Source: Paulinella micropora (taxonomy: Eukaryota > Cercozoa > Imbricatea > Euglyphida > Paulinellidae). Taken from it: a DNA stretch of 64,000 nucleotides. Each line of letters begins with the position of its first letter. Within the stretch, counting starts at the first letter, position 1. Below are positions 1-11,496 of this stretch, piece after piece. Location: NCBI GenBank assembly GCA_019918135.1, contig WBZZ01005838.1:220001-284000 (forward strand), given 5' to 3'. The notes under the pieces are model-generated. The model was not told where the DNA came from and did not search any database. It worked only from the letters and a program-made list of their open reading frames with translations. The translations under genes and the position numbers were made by a program.

Positions 1-159
1 CCAACGACAAATGATTAAAATTATTCTGATTATAGTACTGTCTGGTAACTTAGTAAGCAAATTGGACAATTAATTAGACCCTTCCTCCTCAGTTATGTCC
101 GACGGTATTGCTAATTTATCACGTGACGGTAGTAGATCGTTACGGTTGGCAGTATCATT

Positions 160-446
160 AGTTATTGCTGTCGACATTCAAGAAGTAAAAAATTGTTAAA
201 TTTCAGATTTTGGGTCAGATTCGGATTTTGGTTGGAATTTCGATTTTGTGACAAATTTAAATTTCTCAAATTAACTGCTATCTATATGCGTCCGCAAAAA
301 ACGGAAATTTTCGCAAAATATTACAGTTAAATTGAGAAATTTGAATTTTTCACACAAAATCGAAAAAATGACTCAGAATCGAAATTCCAATCAAAATCTA
401 AAAAGCAATAATTTTTTTCTCTTGAATGTCGACAGCAGTATTAATA
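160..446. repeat. Long imperfect inverted repeat (MITE-like hairpin)
   Basis: Two arms of roughly 110-120 bp, about 160-279 and 325-446, are reverse complements with scattered mismatches; both outer ends carry GCTGTCGACATTCAAG and both inner ends carry AAATTTCTCAA. The roughly 45-bp loop is unrelated. No coding potential. A foldback or MITE-like non-autonomous transposon is the likeliest explanation; a hairpin RNA source is possible. Confidence 0.7.
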
Positions 447-2689
447 CAGTCAATTAGAGTACCTTTTCTGGTACTGGTGGCACTAGCTTTTTACCATTAC
501 CTTTATCACCCATATCAGGCCGTTTCGTGTGTCAATTTCCAGAGATACATCTTTGTGTGACGTCGCCAGTTAGACGGGCGGGAATTGTTTCATTATTGTC
601 TATGCTCATGGCGATACAATATGGTATCAGGTGTTAGCATATGGTATCAGTTTTTCAGTGACAGGTTTTCAAAAAAATCTAGCGATCGAACCGGAGGCGT
701 TGTCATAAAATAAACTATAGTAATCTATCCGGAGCAAGTCACGAGGAAGCGACCCGTAAATTTCTCGACAAAAGTTTGAGTCAAAGTTATTATTTTTTTT
801 TAATAGAAGAGTGACCCCTCCCACTGCACTTTTTCCACGTGAAGTCGATTTTTTGACTGAAATAATGGTGGAGGGTCGTGTGCCTCTTCGTTGTTTTTGT
901 CAGCAATAGCTGCTTTTGCGGGGTGTGAGATTGGAAATAATGATTTTTGGTATTTATGGTTGCATTTATATCAACAACAACAAAAAATCTTAAGTGTTAG
1001 TTTTTTTTTTTTGTGTGCGCTTCCATACATCAAATTTCTTCTTGGTTTCATGGTTTCAATTATATGCCCCTCCCATGCAGGATGGAATTGTAGCTTTGTA
1101 AAGCAAGAAAAAACACAAATAGATATGTAGATTTGATAACTGTATAAGGAAGGAGAGGAGAGCAGAGCAAAAGAAAGCAAGCAGTGTTACAAGTGCCTGA
1201 AGTTAGAAAGATTTTGAGTTTCTGAGACTGGGAGAGGTGAGACAAATCGATTACATACATACACACCTTACATACATACAGACATGCATACACACATACT
1301 TATGTACCAATCGATTACGTACCTACATATATACATACATATGCACATACATGCGTACATGTGTACATACAGACAAACAAACAATCCAAGCACACCTTTT
1401 GAAGCCTTCTCCCACGACACACATATTTACTGAATACACGCGCTATATAAACATTTACAGGAATGCCAGCTCATCCTAGCACTCTCATATTCTGTTCTAT
1501 CTATCTGTGTCTTTCGATTTGTCGGTTGCGTTGTGTGTGCAGAGAACTCTAGTAAATAAGTCATACATTTTGTGTGTTTTTGTTACCTGTTGTTTTCTTA
1601 TCGTTTTCACATTTTCTTGCATTCCAAGCAATATGTCAATTTTGAAACATTTCGTTCAAGCACAAATCATGTTATGATTGCACATGAACGTGACGATAAT
1701 TTTACATATGTGTTGCACACCAGAGTCACTGAGAAAAATACAGAGAATACACAGTTTTTAGAATGAATAATATGTGCAAGTACACCTAAAATCACATGTT
1801 TCACGAAAATCATGCAATAGTCATGTATGTTATGTATGTTCATTTGTGTGTTAAGATATTTTGAGCTGGCTATAGGTTTTCATTCCTGGAGTTGCATTCA
1901 GTGCTTCAAAAGGTATGTTGTATTCCTTTCCGACTTCCTCATAGATGTTTGTTTTTTTAGGTTTGCTAGCTGGTTTTGCTCCATTCTTGTGAGAATTTTC
2001 AGGTATTGCCTTGCACTATCAGTCTGCATATAGCTAGTTTATAGGATAGAGATTTGAAAAATGTTAGCATGCTTGGTTTTTAATGTTAACTTATTTTGAA
2101 AAAAACTTTGTTTTTCAAAGTTATTACAACTTCATTTCTATTGCTGTTATCATGATTCTTCCTATGCCTTTTGGCCTACCTATATTTTAGCATTTTTATT
2201 TTCTTGTTCACATATCATCTCTCCCACCCCCCTTTGCAAAATGGTTGCTTGGATAGTTTATAGAAGCATATGTTTTGTTTATGTATGCCATCCAAAATAA
2301 GATTTTCTTTCTTTTGATATTGCTTATCATTTGGTTTGTCACCGCAGGCAAATGATACTGATTGATGTTACTGACATAGTCATAATAAAACAATTTTAGG
2401 GGGGCACACAGGTGCCTCACTCCGCATTATTCTATGTCTGAATGTTGAAATACATTATATTTTCTTGAAAATACATTTATTTGAAGTACCAATTTCAACA
2501 TGATACCAGATGGTATCAGGGATAAAAATGACTTTGTGGCGGAGGCCCTCGGACACTAAGGCAAGCGCCTTCGAAGCTTTTTAAATAATTTTTTTTTACT
2601 TTGGGGGTCCGGAAAACAAACTTTAATAATAATATTATTAAAATTTTATGATTATATTATTTTTTTCTGATCCGGAATATTAATAATTA
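447..2689. other. AT-rich non-coding stretch
   Basis: No open frame here has convincing coding character. The stretch contains two direct copies of ATATGGTATCAG 20 bp apart (about 619-650), and the interrupted palindrome TGATACCA-GA-TGGTATCA at 2501-2518, related to the perfect palindrome just downstream. These may mark ends of an unrecognised transposon. I see no promoter or RNA gene. Confidence 0.4.
1246..1380. repeat. TACA-type microsatellite
   Basis: An irregular run of TACA/CATA tetranucleotides with ACAC interruptions. It explains the short Thr/Tyr/His-rich open frames over this stretch, which are not genes. Confidence 0.85.
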
Positions 2690-2709
2690 TGGATACCATA
2701 TGGTATCCA
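2690..2709. repeat. Perfect 20-bp palindrome
   Basis: TGGATACCATATGGTATCCA reads identically on both strands. Its core ATGGTATC recurs at 621, 641 and 2511. It could be a transposon end, a target-site footprint or a protein-binding site; nothing else in the sequence decides between these. Confidence 0.8.
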
Positions 2710-4118
2710 TGCACATACACATAGACATTATTGTTAAATTTCTGTTTCGTGGAAATCGCAAGCCGGTAGGAGGGGGGCGCACCGAGTGCCGGCCCGGTTG
2801 TCTTCGAGAAGCAGTTGCGAAGGTTTTCCCATTGGGTTATGAGCCTTGGAGCGTCACTGCGTTAACGGATCGCAGCAGAAGACCTTCGTTCAAGGGGTGT
2901 GGGGTCTACCTGAACAGACCCCTTTCAGGAACGCGCGCATTCAAGTTGATTGCCTGTGCCCACAGCTCGGATCACTGTGGACACTCCTCACGTCCTACTC
3001 TGCGTGTGTGCAGCGGAAGGGCAAGAGTTTTGTCGGTTCTAATAAAAAGATATTATTTAATGTAAGCCGGGGTATTTATCCTTCCAATTCCACAGCACTC
3101 TGAAAATACCTAATCTTCCTCCTCCGCAAAGAGAGGAAATCAGTATGGCGGAAAATGTAGGAGACTGTCAGAGCCAAGCAACAAAAAGGGAAAAGAGAGG
3201 CATTTCCCAGTGTCACCCCTAACGATAATATTATACGGCTTAAAAAAGTAGTACCGGTTATGAATCGTAATATTATCGTTTTCAATCGGCTCAAAAGTAT
3301 ATAAATAAAAACGGATATAACTACATCTTAAAGAGACATAGCTCTTCTATAAATCACTGTGTATAGGGGTATAAGAAAAGGTCGCATATTTACCTATCTG
3401 CGCCTACAATCCCCCCTCCCCGTCTTATACGGGAACCGTAGTGAATAGGGGTAGATTGGTAAATATCTGCAAATGAGAGCGCACTTTCCGGGTCTGCTTC
3501 CTCATGGGTGATCGGCTCCTGTGGAGACAACCCATTGAGTAGCTTGAGTGACCGCTAAGTTTTTGCTCTTCATCACCGTTGTACGTCCGGTGCTTACAAA
3601 ATGCAAATTTGAGTTTGGAGATTTTCGAGTTCAAATTTGAATTTGAATTTTGAATTATCTCCTGCCCCTCTTCTATGGCGATCTGCCATAGACGTACAAC
3701 GGTCTAATCATGTCGCAGTCAAACCATCCCTTCGCCGTCTTAAGGATCTGTGATCCGAAAATTACTGGGCGGTCTGCATCTGATTTGAAGCAGATCTCCG
3801 AGCAATTCTAAGGTTCCTCGTCCCTAGCATATGTCTCGGCCCTAATCCGTCCGAAGGATCTGTGATCCCGAGAATACAGGGAGGCATTGGTCTCAATTGT
3901 TCAATACCCCCGTGCATCCTCGTCCATCATAGGGATGAACGGGCGCTATGCCAGTGTCAAGGGTGCCGTTGGCGTATTCGGCGTTGTTTGTTTGGTTTTG
4001 TTGTCTGCAGACATTTTCTTATTGCCACCCGGCAAGTATCTACTTCGCTGTGGCGAAGGTAGAAGTGTCTAAGAATATATATACAACCCATTGGCTGGGT
4101 CTCAAAACGCGTCTATGC
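2710..4118. other. Intergenic, no supported gene
   Basis: A moderately GC-rich block (about 2750-3050) ends in an AATAAA at 3041-3046 on the plus strand and could be the 3' part of a retroposon or an LTR. The remainder includes an AT-rich self-complementary patch near 3610-3650 (repeats of AAATTTGAA/TTCAAATT). Being downstream of the minus-strand retroelement-linked gene, it may include that element's 3' end, but I could not identify LTR borders. Confidence 0.3.
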
Positions 4119-6771
4119 TTATTCGTCGAAGCATGCTTGCTCGAGGGAGTTCATGAACTCCTCTTCGCTAGACGGTGATGGTGGTTGCCATCTCCAGGCG
4201 GGCTGATCCGCTGGATTGTCAATGTCCCGGTCTAGGCTTTCTTTCCCAGCCCTTGTCTCTGACCAAGTCAAATCTTCTCCGACTACCGAGTGCTGTGGCG
4301 CGATATACCTCATGACTGGGGAGAAGTGGCCAATGATCTTCCCCAGCTGGTATTCATACTGTTGTCTCCAGTACGGCCACTCATGTCGATAGTGGTAGAT
4401 GTAATCGTTGAGTTATTTTGTGCCATCGGAACTCATCGGCTTGTACAAGTCTGTCCCAACCCAGTGCGTCCTGTACCCTGAATCGTTCGATCATGGTTCG
4501 AAGCCTCTCACGCGGCCCCGATATGTGTTCGGAACGTTCTCGTCAGGATCGGCTAACTGGTTGGCGATGCGGGATGTGTTTGGGTCATCGCTCCTCGTCA
4601 ACTGCCGGTATATCGTCAGCAGCCACGCGAGCCGATGCTCGTGTTGGAACCGTACGTAATACTGCTGCCGTAGCCGAGCCGCACCTCGGAAACGCTCAGG
4701 TATTCGTCGTCTTATGCCTCGCGGCCTACATAGGGAGGGGAGGCTTGGGTATGCCTAAGACCTGCCTATAGTACGCGAATACATTTTCTTCAACCCTGAG
4801 GTCCCAGGGTTGGTCATGTTTGCTCCGAAGGTAGTAGGCTCGGTATGCCTTGACCTCCTCGGGCAATGGGATACCCGAAAGTTCGAGCAGTCTGTAGTAA
4901 GAATTGATATCTTCCTGCGACCACTGCAACTTTCTGAGCTCGTGTGGTTCGAGTAGACATCTCGGATCCTCCCAGATGCCGTAGAACCGGAGGGCGTGTT
5001 TTCGCTGATAGTCCTCCAATCCCACCCATCCTCGCAGCGATTTGGCTTGCTCGAACAAGGTTTTGGTAAATCTCATTCGGTCCTCGTCCATCGACTTATA
5101 CCGAGCGATCCCCGGTAACGGGTTGTCGCGAGACCCATGTGTGTGGGACATCCCATCCGAAACATGGCGGTAATTGTGCGCAGGATATCAATTCGATGTC
5201 ATTGTTGTATGCGTGATCTGGACATCGGTGAGGCCCGTATCGCTCTGGTGACGCATACGCTCTTTCCGTGAGGTGCCATCTCCGCGAGCATCTCGGACCC
5301 CATCCTCTCCCCCGTTTCTTTGACCCTTCACACTGTACCCTCAGGACGTTGTCCTGTTCGGTGGGCTCGTACCTCGCTTTGTCAAGGTAGTTCGAGAAGC
5401 ACCGTTCGTCGAGTGGAGGCTTTGGTGGCGGCAGGTTAATTTGCGAGGGTTTGCCTCGAACAAGTGCGGGTCTGGGACCCAATTAACCTGGTTGCCCACC
5501 AATTGTATTCGGTACGACTCCTTAGACGGTGTGAACGGGAACGTTCGTTCGTTGGTTGTGTGTGCGAGCGCCGGGCATTGTAGCCGCAGCCTGCGCTCCG
5601 CATCCGTGATATCTGGGTAAGGTGGGTAGATCCGGTGTACTCTACGCGTCAGTGGGTCATACGCGTATCGTACCGGTTTCTGATACTCCTCCCTTTCCCG
5701 ATGGTTCAGGTGTAGGTCCATACCTCTCAACATCGTTTCCGTGTCGATGCGATATGGCCTACGCACTCCGGGTGCTACGACCCTCCACGTTCGCGGCGGT
5801 ACCGGGCCCCGTTCCGAATATGCGTATATCGGACGGTCGATCGGTCCGTATACTCCGAATATATTATCGGAGGCATGAAAGTACGCGGGGAATACTTCGT
5901 CCCTGCCCCAATGTGCCGTCGGTTCCGGTGGCGGGCAGCGGTGGTGCTGGTACGCCGGATCCGTGGGCCGTGGCCACTCATCGGGCCGCTTCTCTTCGGG
6001 CGGGTTCAGCTTGTCACTGTAAGCGTCGGGCTTGAGTCTATCCTCATCGCCGACTTTCTTCCAGTATCTCAAGCGTGCTTCCTCCCTAGCGTCCATCCGC
6101 GTGAGGCTCAATTCTTCGCCATAATATAGGCTCTCGTCTTCTTCTGGGATCCACCCAAATCCCGAGTGCTGAGGGGTGTTTAACCCTTCGGGATCGACGT
6201 CCTCATCGGTGTGTTGCGATGCAGGTGTACTAGTGTCCTCAGTCGGTGCCTCCCCCTCGTCAGCCGATGACTTCATAGGGGTCGTCAACATCTCCGACTC
6301 GACTTCAGCTTTTCCCCGTGGGGATTTCGGTGTGGTCACAACACTAGCCTGAGTTGTGCCACCTGAAGGTTGAGCGGGTGTGAGCGGTGTATTGGGACCG
6401 CCAAGGTTGCGCTGCAGGGTTTCGTTTTCCTGTGCGCCCTTGCTTGCAAGGTTGTTTGCGCCACTGCTCGGACTGGTCATTGTGATGTGGGGTGTCCCCT
6501 CTGGTGAGGTATGTATGTGACCGCACCTGAAGTTCGCTGCCTCAGATGGGTCTGGTTCGTCCAGCTGCTCCGCTTCGCGACGCCGGTCCGCCACCGGGCT
6601 AGCTGCCGGGGTCGTTCCGGCCGGACTATCCCGCGCGGATGGAGGGAGCCGTTGCCCTTCTCCCGCGATCGTCCGTAATTCTAGGTGTACTATCAGTATC
6701 ACCAGGACCGAAGCCACGCACGCCAGGAGGAATCCCAGATACTGTTCCACCAGATGTTCGGTGCCAAACAT
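4119..6771 (-). pseudogene. Decayed gene for a membrane-anchored protein in env-like position
   Basis: The best preserved part (6771-5341) opens with a hydrophobic stretch at about residues 10-32 (FLLACVASVLVILIV), a signal anchor, then a Ser/Pro/Thr-rich stalk to about residue 200 and a Tyr/Pro/Arg-rich region (residues 215-450). The reading then jumps frame near 5460 and again near 5150, continues to about 4726, and passes a TAA near 4414 before a final frame ending at 4119. The undamaged protein would have been about 880 residues. It lies downstream of integrase-derived pol sequence on the same strand, where retroelements carry an env-like gene. I recognise no fusion peptide or other Env motif, so its nature stays open. 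Confidence 0.5.
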
Positions 6772-7568
6772 ACACCGCCAGGTGCTTATATCACGTATAT
6801 GTCCGTGAGTTCGTTGTATATATATTTGTATGTCAGCCCAAGCACAACGAGCAATGTGCTATGTGTGTGTTGTTCTCGTGTCGGTGTTCGACTCTCTGCT
6901 CGTTTCCAAACGCTGGTCAACAGCGTGACAACGCGGGTGCACCCATGCCCCGGTCATCTTTGCTGTCCGCGTGTTCCACCCTCGCCGTACTGCGCGATTT
7001 GCGGGGGTATGTAAATATAGACATGTTATATTTCTTAGTGGTATAGATATGCTTATGTGTATACGTAGGGCCGTCGGGTGCCTCAGAGCCCCTTCCATCC
7101 GAACAAAGAGCAAACAAGAGCGAGCATAATATCTAAGACACTCTGTGGGGAATAATTTATCATACACCACTCATGCCATTGCCGCGGGAGGCGGGTGTGC
7201 AACTCGAGAGGAGGTGGGTATAATGTGCAATGCCAACCGACGGGCATTGCTGCGCGTCAACATAGTTAGCCCGAAGCTATTCCGACCCCTGGTGGAACAC
7301 CAACTACTAGCCCGTCAATATACCTTCAGGGCCGTCGCACCTCACGGAGGGTAAGGCAGGGTCTTTTCCCGTGTATCATGTCATGTTAGGCTCTCTTTTG
7401 CTATCTCTAAGAAGAATGGACTTGGGTAGTATTTTAACAGATATGGAGTCCAAAGCCGTGTCCCTTTCCTATGGCTAGTTTCTTACTGTTGCTACCCAGT
7501 ATTGGTCTTTGGATCTCGCATACTACCCGCGTTAACTATGCTTGTGAGGTGTCACACTGCATGCTGAG
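6772..7568. other. Spacer between pol remnant and downstream gene
   Basis: About 800 bases with no convincing reading frame on either strand. It separates the pol-end module from the membrane-anchored gene, both on the minus strand. It could contain a 3' LTR or a promoter for the downstream gene; no duplicated LTR copy was found within the window. Confidence 0.3.
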
Positions 7569-8055
7569 CTAGGCTAGCTTGCGCCTCTTCGCCTGCCCTA
7601 ATTTGGCTTTCTTATATTTGCCTGGTGGTGGTGCCCCGATGAGATGGGTCGCTATGCCCTCGGCTACTATCTCATCCCACACCCGTAGGGGAATTCGACC
7701 GTGCTGTAGATCGAATGGGTAATCCAGCACCATCCTAGGCCACGCTTGTATTTGCCACGGCGTGTAGCCTTCGGACTTGTCCGTGATGCCTTTCCAGAAC
7801 GTTTCGACTTGGTTGGAGTCGCGGTATACTGGATAAAAAGTCCGCGATTCCGGCTCGTCGAGGTCCTGGTGTGATCGATAGAACTGCAGTACAGGCGGCT
7901 CGGCTTTGATTGCCTTGCTTGTGCGCGTGACCCGAGTCTGCGGCTCCATTCTCTCACTTTCATGAGGAAGAAATGGTTGAGGCAATCGTCGCCGACGTGT
8001 GACTCTGGTGGCCGAAGAAGGTATATCTTTCCGACGTGCCAATGCATGGTTTTCA
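7569..8055 (-). pseudogene. Gypsy pol C-terminal module, left copy
   Basis: Two overlapping frames together match the module at 58998-59483: the start HVGKIYLLRP aligns with RVGKYYLMRP, VGDDCLNHFF with VSDDTLDDFY, and the end PFDLQHGRIPLRVWDE with PFDLTEDRRIPTFIWDE, both finishing in LIGAPP/IIGAPP and a Lys/Arg-rich tail. A frameshift near 7940-7960 splits this copy. The module follows the integrase C-terminal domain and an acidic linker, so it is a C-terminal extension of the polyprotein. It is not a chromodomain I can recognise; it may serve targeting or chromatin binding (inference). Confidence 0.7.
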
Positions 8056-8735
8056 CGTCGTCGGCCGACCTCAGCTTTGATTCAGCTGGTGGGCGTCTCG
8101 GCACCGGTTCGACCTTCTCCTCCTGTTCCGACTGCAGGTGGTTGGTCGGCCCTGGCGCGATGAAAGTCCCCCTCGGAAGCGTCGGCTTGTTCAGCCGCGA
8201 CTTCGTCGGCTTCGTTATTATTCGGATCATTCCCCTCGGCTTCGGCCGGCAAGGGTTGTGTCGGGTCCTCTTTCGCCTCGGCCGTCTTGTCTCGGCGCTT
8301 GGGCGGCGGCCTTAAACTGTGTTCCAGCTTCTGTACCGCTTCCGTCATCGTTTCGTTACGATCCAGCATGGGGTTAAAACGCATCAGCCGCCGTACATGT
8401 ACTACTAGCGTCTTACCCTTTCCCTGTATTCGGTATGTCAAAGCACCTACTTGTTCTACGACAGTGTAAGGGCCTTGCCACATCGGGAAGAGTTTGACGC
8501 TAACCAAGTTGGGTACCTGGGGTACGTATAGGAAGACTAAGTCCCCTTTATGGTCTTCCCCCGACTCATATTTGACTTTGTTCGGCGTCTGCTGGTTTTG
8601 TTTGTGAGCCTCTTCGGCCTCCCGCGCCTTCATGACGTAGTGTCTGGCTTCCGCCATGACTCGTAGGCGACAGGCCATCAGCTCATCATGCTCCTGGAGC
8701 CGTTCCTGGACAGCCAGGGGCTGGAAGTGTGCCAC
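8056..8735 (-). pseudogene. Gypsy integrase C-terminal fragment and linker
   Basis: This fragment starts within the segment ending in ELMACRLRVMAEA, which aligns with ELMACRRRAIAEA of the right copy. It continues with a Lys/Gln-rich helix and the integrase SH3-like C-terminal domain (GDLVFLYVPQVPN, then KLFPMWQGPYTVV and VVHVRRLMRF), typical of Ty3/Gypsy elements where this domain binds DNA. An Asp/Glu/Pro-rich linker follows. The catalytic core is absent: matching sequence stops at about 8735 where GC-rich viral DNA begins. The element was therefore cut by the insertion or rearrangement that created that border. Confidence 0.85.
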
Positions 8736-8745
8736 GGTGCTCGGC
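8725..8745. other. Junction: Gypsy remnant to GC-rich viral island
   Basis: To the left, minus-strand sequence aligns with the integrase of the second Gypsy copy; to the right, composition shifts abruptly to very high GC and a plus-strand frame with strong third-position GC bias begins without its 5' end. Both neighbouring genes are cut at this point. No target-site duplication could be confirmed because the other border of the event is unknown. Confidence 0.65.
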
Positions 8746-8979
8746 CGGCTCTGGTGCTTGCTCGAGCTCAGCCTGTTCGCGGCCCTACCCGACGCCCGGC
8801 CGTACGTCACCGCCGAGACGTCGACGGACGCAGCCCTGCTACAACCAGTGCTGTCGCAGGCTCACACGGACCTGGCCGCCCGGGCGCAAGCCAAGCGCGC
8901 GCTCTTACTCGAGCACCTAGGCGCGGACGCGGGGGGCGTGGCCGTAGCTTACCTGGGCCCAGGTTTGGCGCTGCAGTAA
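8735..8979 (+). pseudogene. Truncated viral-type gene, C-terminal end only
   Basis: About 80 residues remain, Leu/Ala-rich and helical in character (LGRLWCLLELSLFAALPD, later AQAKRALLLEHLG), closing in a TAA at 8977-8979. Codon third positions are almost all G or C, as in the other genes of the island. The upstream part is missing because the reading frame enters the Gypsy remnant. Family not recognised. Confidence 0.5.
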
Positions 8980-9274
8980 AAAGGCCCTTCTCACACCAAC
9001 CGGCGTTCCGCCCGGTGGCTTGGTCAAAGCTGTCCCCGGCCCGGCGCTGGCCACCGGGAGGGGGAGGCCGCGCGCTTCCCCCCCCCCCCCCCCCCCCGCC
9101 GCCTCCGTGGCACCGGCCGCCAGGGGCGCCCCTCTCCCCCCCCCCCCCCTCGGGCGGGCCTGTGCGTGCCGGGGGGGGGGGGGGCGGTGCGTGCCACGCC
9201 CGGTGTCCACACAAGGGCCGCGAGACAAGGTACCAGCAACAGGGCAGCGCACCAGCACGAGCAGACCGACTGAC
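8980..9274. other. Homopolymer-rich viral spacer
   Basis: Contains C runs near 9078-9098 and 9138-9149 and a G run near 9171-9183, separated by short mixed segments. No gene is supported. Such runs recur between genes throughout the GC-rich island. The spacer presumably holds the promoter of the plus-strand gene starting at 9275, but no TATA-like motif stands out. Confidence 0.5.
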
Positions 9275-10638
9275 ATGTTCAGCAGCCTGGGCCTCGGCCC
9301 TGACCCCGGCGCGACCGGCTCCGCGCCAGTGGTCTTCACCTCGCCGTATCGGCACGACCGTTTTCGGGACGAGCTGGACCTGGCCATGCAAAAGCGAAGG
9401 ACTGCCCCGGGCTCTGTTCCTCCTCGCGAGGGCTCGCCTGCCCACAAGAAGAGAAGAGTTGGCGCCAGGCGCCGCGAATCTGCTTGCACCAGGCGCCGCG
9501 GACCACGACACGCGCACCAGCGCGCGGAAGGCGGCTTTCTGCCCGCCGGGGTGGCGCCCCTCAACGAGGCCGCCGTCAACGCAGCCATCCAGGCACAGGA
9601 AGCCTGCACGCTAGGAGCCGTGAGGGAGTGCATGCTGTCCCTGGGCTCTGTCCTGCGCCCCTCCACCAGGCTGGGGCCGGACGCGACGGACACGGACAAG
9701 CTGGTGGCTTTCTTTGCCCGTGTGCTCGTGCACCGGGCGAGCGTAGCCAGCCCGCAGTGCAGGGGCCCCAAGCCGCGTGGGAGCACCGAGGAGTGCCGGT
9801 GCGCCTTCGCGCACACGGTTCTTGAGCGGGCCCTGGAGCTCAGCGGCTGGCGAGCGTGCAACTTCCCCGACTGCTACGCTCTCTCCCCTGGTAGAGCGGA
9901 CCTGGTCACTACTTGCGCCGAGCTGCTGCGCGGGGGTGGTGCGGCGGAGGTTCACCGCGCCCTGGAGCCCGTCCTGAACAGCATTGCCAACAGCGAGGCC
10001 CGCCGCCTGCGCCACAAACTGAACCCCGGCTGCTCGCTAGCTATGTTGGTCCTCGGCGCCAGACAAGGTGATCCCCTGTGGCTCTGGGACGGCCACGAGT
10101 TTGTGCCGGCCCTGCTCGACTCGGTGGTGCACCAGACCGAACCCGACATCGCGACCATGCGGCTGCGAGTCGTCGGGTCGGGGGCCGCGGGCTCTGGCCA
10201 GCCCCTGCGACTTGCACCAGAGGACAGGGCCAGCCTAGTGCGCGGCCTGGCTTCTGCAGCACGCCCCCAACTCAGCACTAGGAGAGGTGCTGGCCTCGCG
10301 GCTAGCGCAGGCCGGGGCCTGCTACGCCCTGCGTTCCTTTGAGGTGAGGGCCAAGTACGGCGTCCCCGCCGGTGCCCCGGCTGCTACCGAGTGGTCGGGC
10401 TACTTTGCGCAGGCGTTCGCTGGTGGAGGTCACGGCGGAGGCATCGGATCACGCCTGGCCTGCGGTTACGGGTGCCCTGTGCCTGCCGGCGGGGGCCGCC
10501 CAGCAGCCCTTCCGCCGCTTCTTCCGCCGGTACCTAGACCCGTACCTCCGGGACGTCCGCCGTGACTGGCCCGCCGAGCTGTCAGTTATAGTGGGCTCCT
10601 ACTGGCTGGGGGTAGGAGGCCTCTACGGTGCTGGGTGA
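9275..10638 (+). pseudogene. Viral-type protein of unknown function, frameshifted
   Basis: The start chosen is the ATG at 9275, the first after the homopolymer spacer. The first frame runs about 350 residues: a basic segment KKRRVGARRR near residue 60 that looks like a nuclear localisation signal, then a Cys-containing helical domain (ALELSGWRACNFPDCYAL). The reading switches frame near 10280 and again near 10430, and ends with FRRFFRRYLDPYLRDVRRDW and a stop at 10638. Intact length would have been about 450 residues. No family recognised; the NLS-like signal suggests a nuclear role (inference). Confidence 0.55.
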
Positions 10639-11496
10639 GACGACGCCGCCGGTGCGACACCGGGCGTGGTACCAGGCGTTCGCCGCTCCTTACGGGGGGG
10701 CTGCCACACACCGGGCGTGCTCGGCCGTGCTCCAGCAGACGACTTGGCAGCGGTCACAGTGTCCTAGCTAGGCGTCTGGCCCAACCCGTGGTCCAAGACC
10801 AGACTCTCGGGGTGCCTCTTCCCTTCCCTAGGACGGTTCCGCCCCGAAGGGGGGGGCGGAGGGAAGCACTGGGTCTGTCAATCCGCCCGCACTGGGCAGG
10901 CCGCCGGACCACGGGGCTCGGCCAGGCAAACGCGACGATTAGTAAGACTTATTCGCACCGCCCTGTTGTTGGAATAGCTTAGGCCACTGTAGCCGCACCC
11001 CTCTCTCACTCTGCTGGACTTTGTGGCCGACTCCCGCCCGCCGGGTAGCCACGCTGCCCCGGCCGGGACCCGCCTGGCGTGCGTGTGTATACACGTGTAA
11101 GTAAAAAAAAGTAGGTAGCCCTTTAATCGGGGGAAAGAAAGACAGGCCTTAACTCTCTCCCTGTCTCTCTCCTGACGGACCACAACCCGAACCGGCCAGT
11201 CTGTCCCACACCCCGCGGCCGGCCAGTCCGGCAGACCCGGGTGTTGGTCCTGTGCGCCGGCTGGCAGCAGCACCCAGCGCTGTTCGGCTACCCACGGACT
11301 ACGCGCCCTTGGGCAGCCCACCACGGGCCGAGGCGGTGCAAGCCATGCGCGCCAAGCAGGCCACGCAGGTAGCCGCCCATCACCTAGCCTGGGAGGAACC
11401 TGGGGGGAGGGCCTCCCCGGGGCGCGGCCAGGGAGAGGGCGCCTGCGACGTAGAGCCCGGGCCACAAAGGCCCCGGGCCTGCCTCCACCGACCCGC
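10639..11496. other. Viral intergenic region
   Basis: No frame on either strand shows the G/C-ending codon pattern over a meaningful length together with a plausible start. The stretch includes a pyrimidine-rich patch CTCTCTCCCTGTCTCTCTCC near 11153-11173 and an A-run near 11104. It lies between a plus-strand gene and the 3' end of a minus-strand kinase gene, so transcription from the two sides converges here and both 3' ends should fall in it. Confidence 0.35.

Noticed and set aside
2750..3050. Possible structural RNA gene (GC-rich block with conserved-looking segments)
   Set aside because: No recognisable tRNA arms, rRNA core sequence or snRNA motif; an AATAAA at its end suits a retroposon or LTR better.
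8917..9861. Minus-strand frames opposite the plus-strand gene at 9275
   Set aside because: Overlap homopolymer spacers and lack a consistent start; plus strand has better codon-position bias and a basic NLS-like motif.
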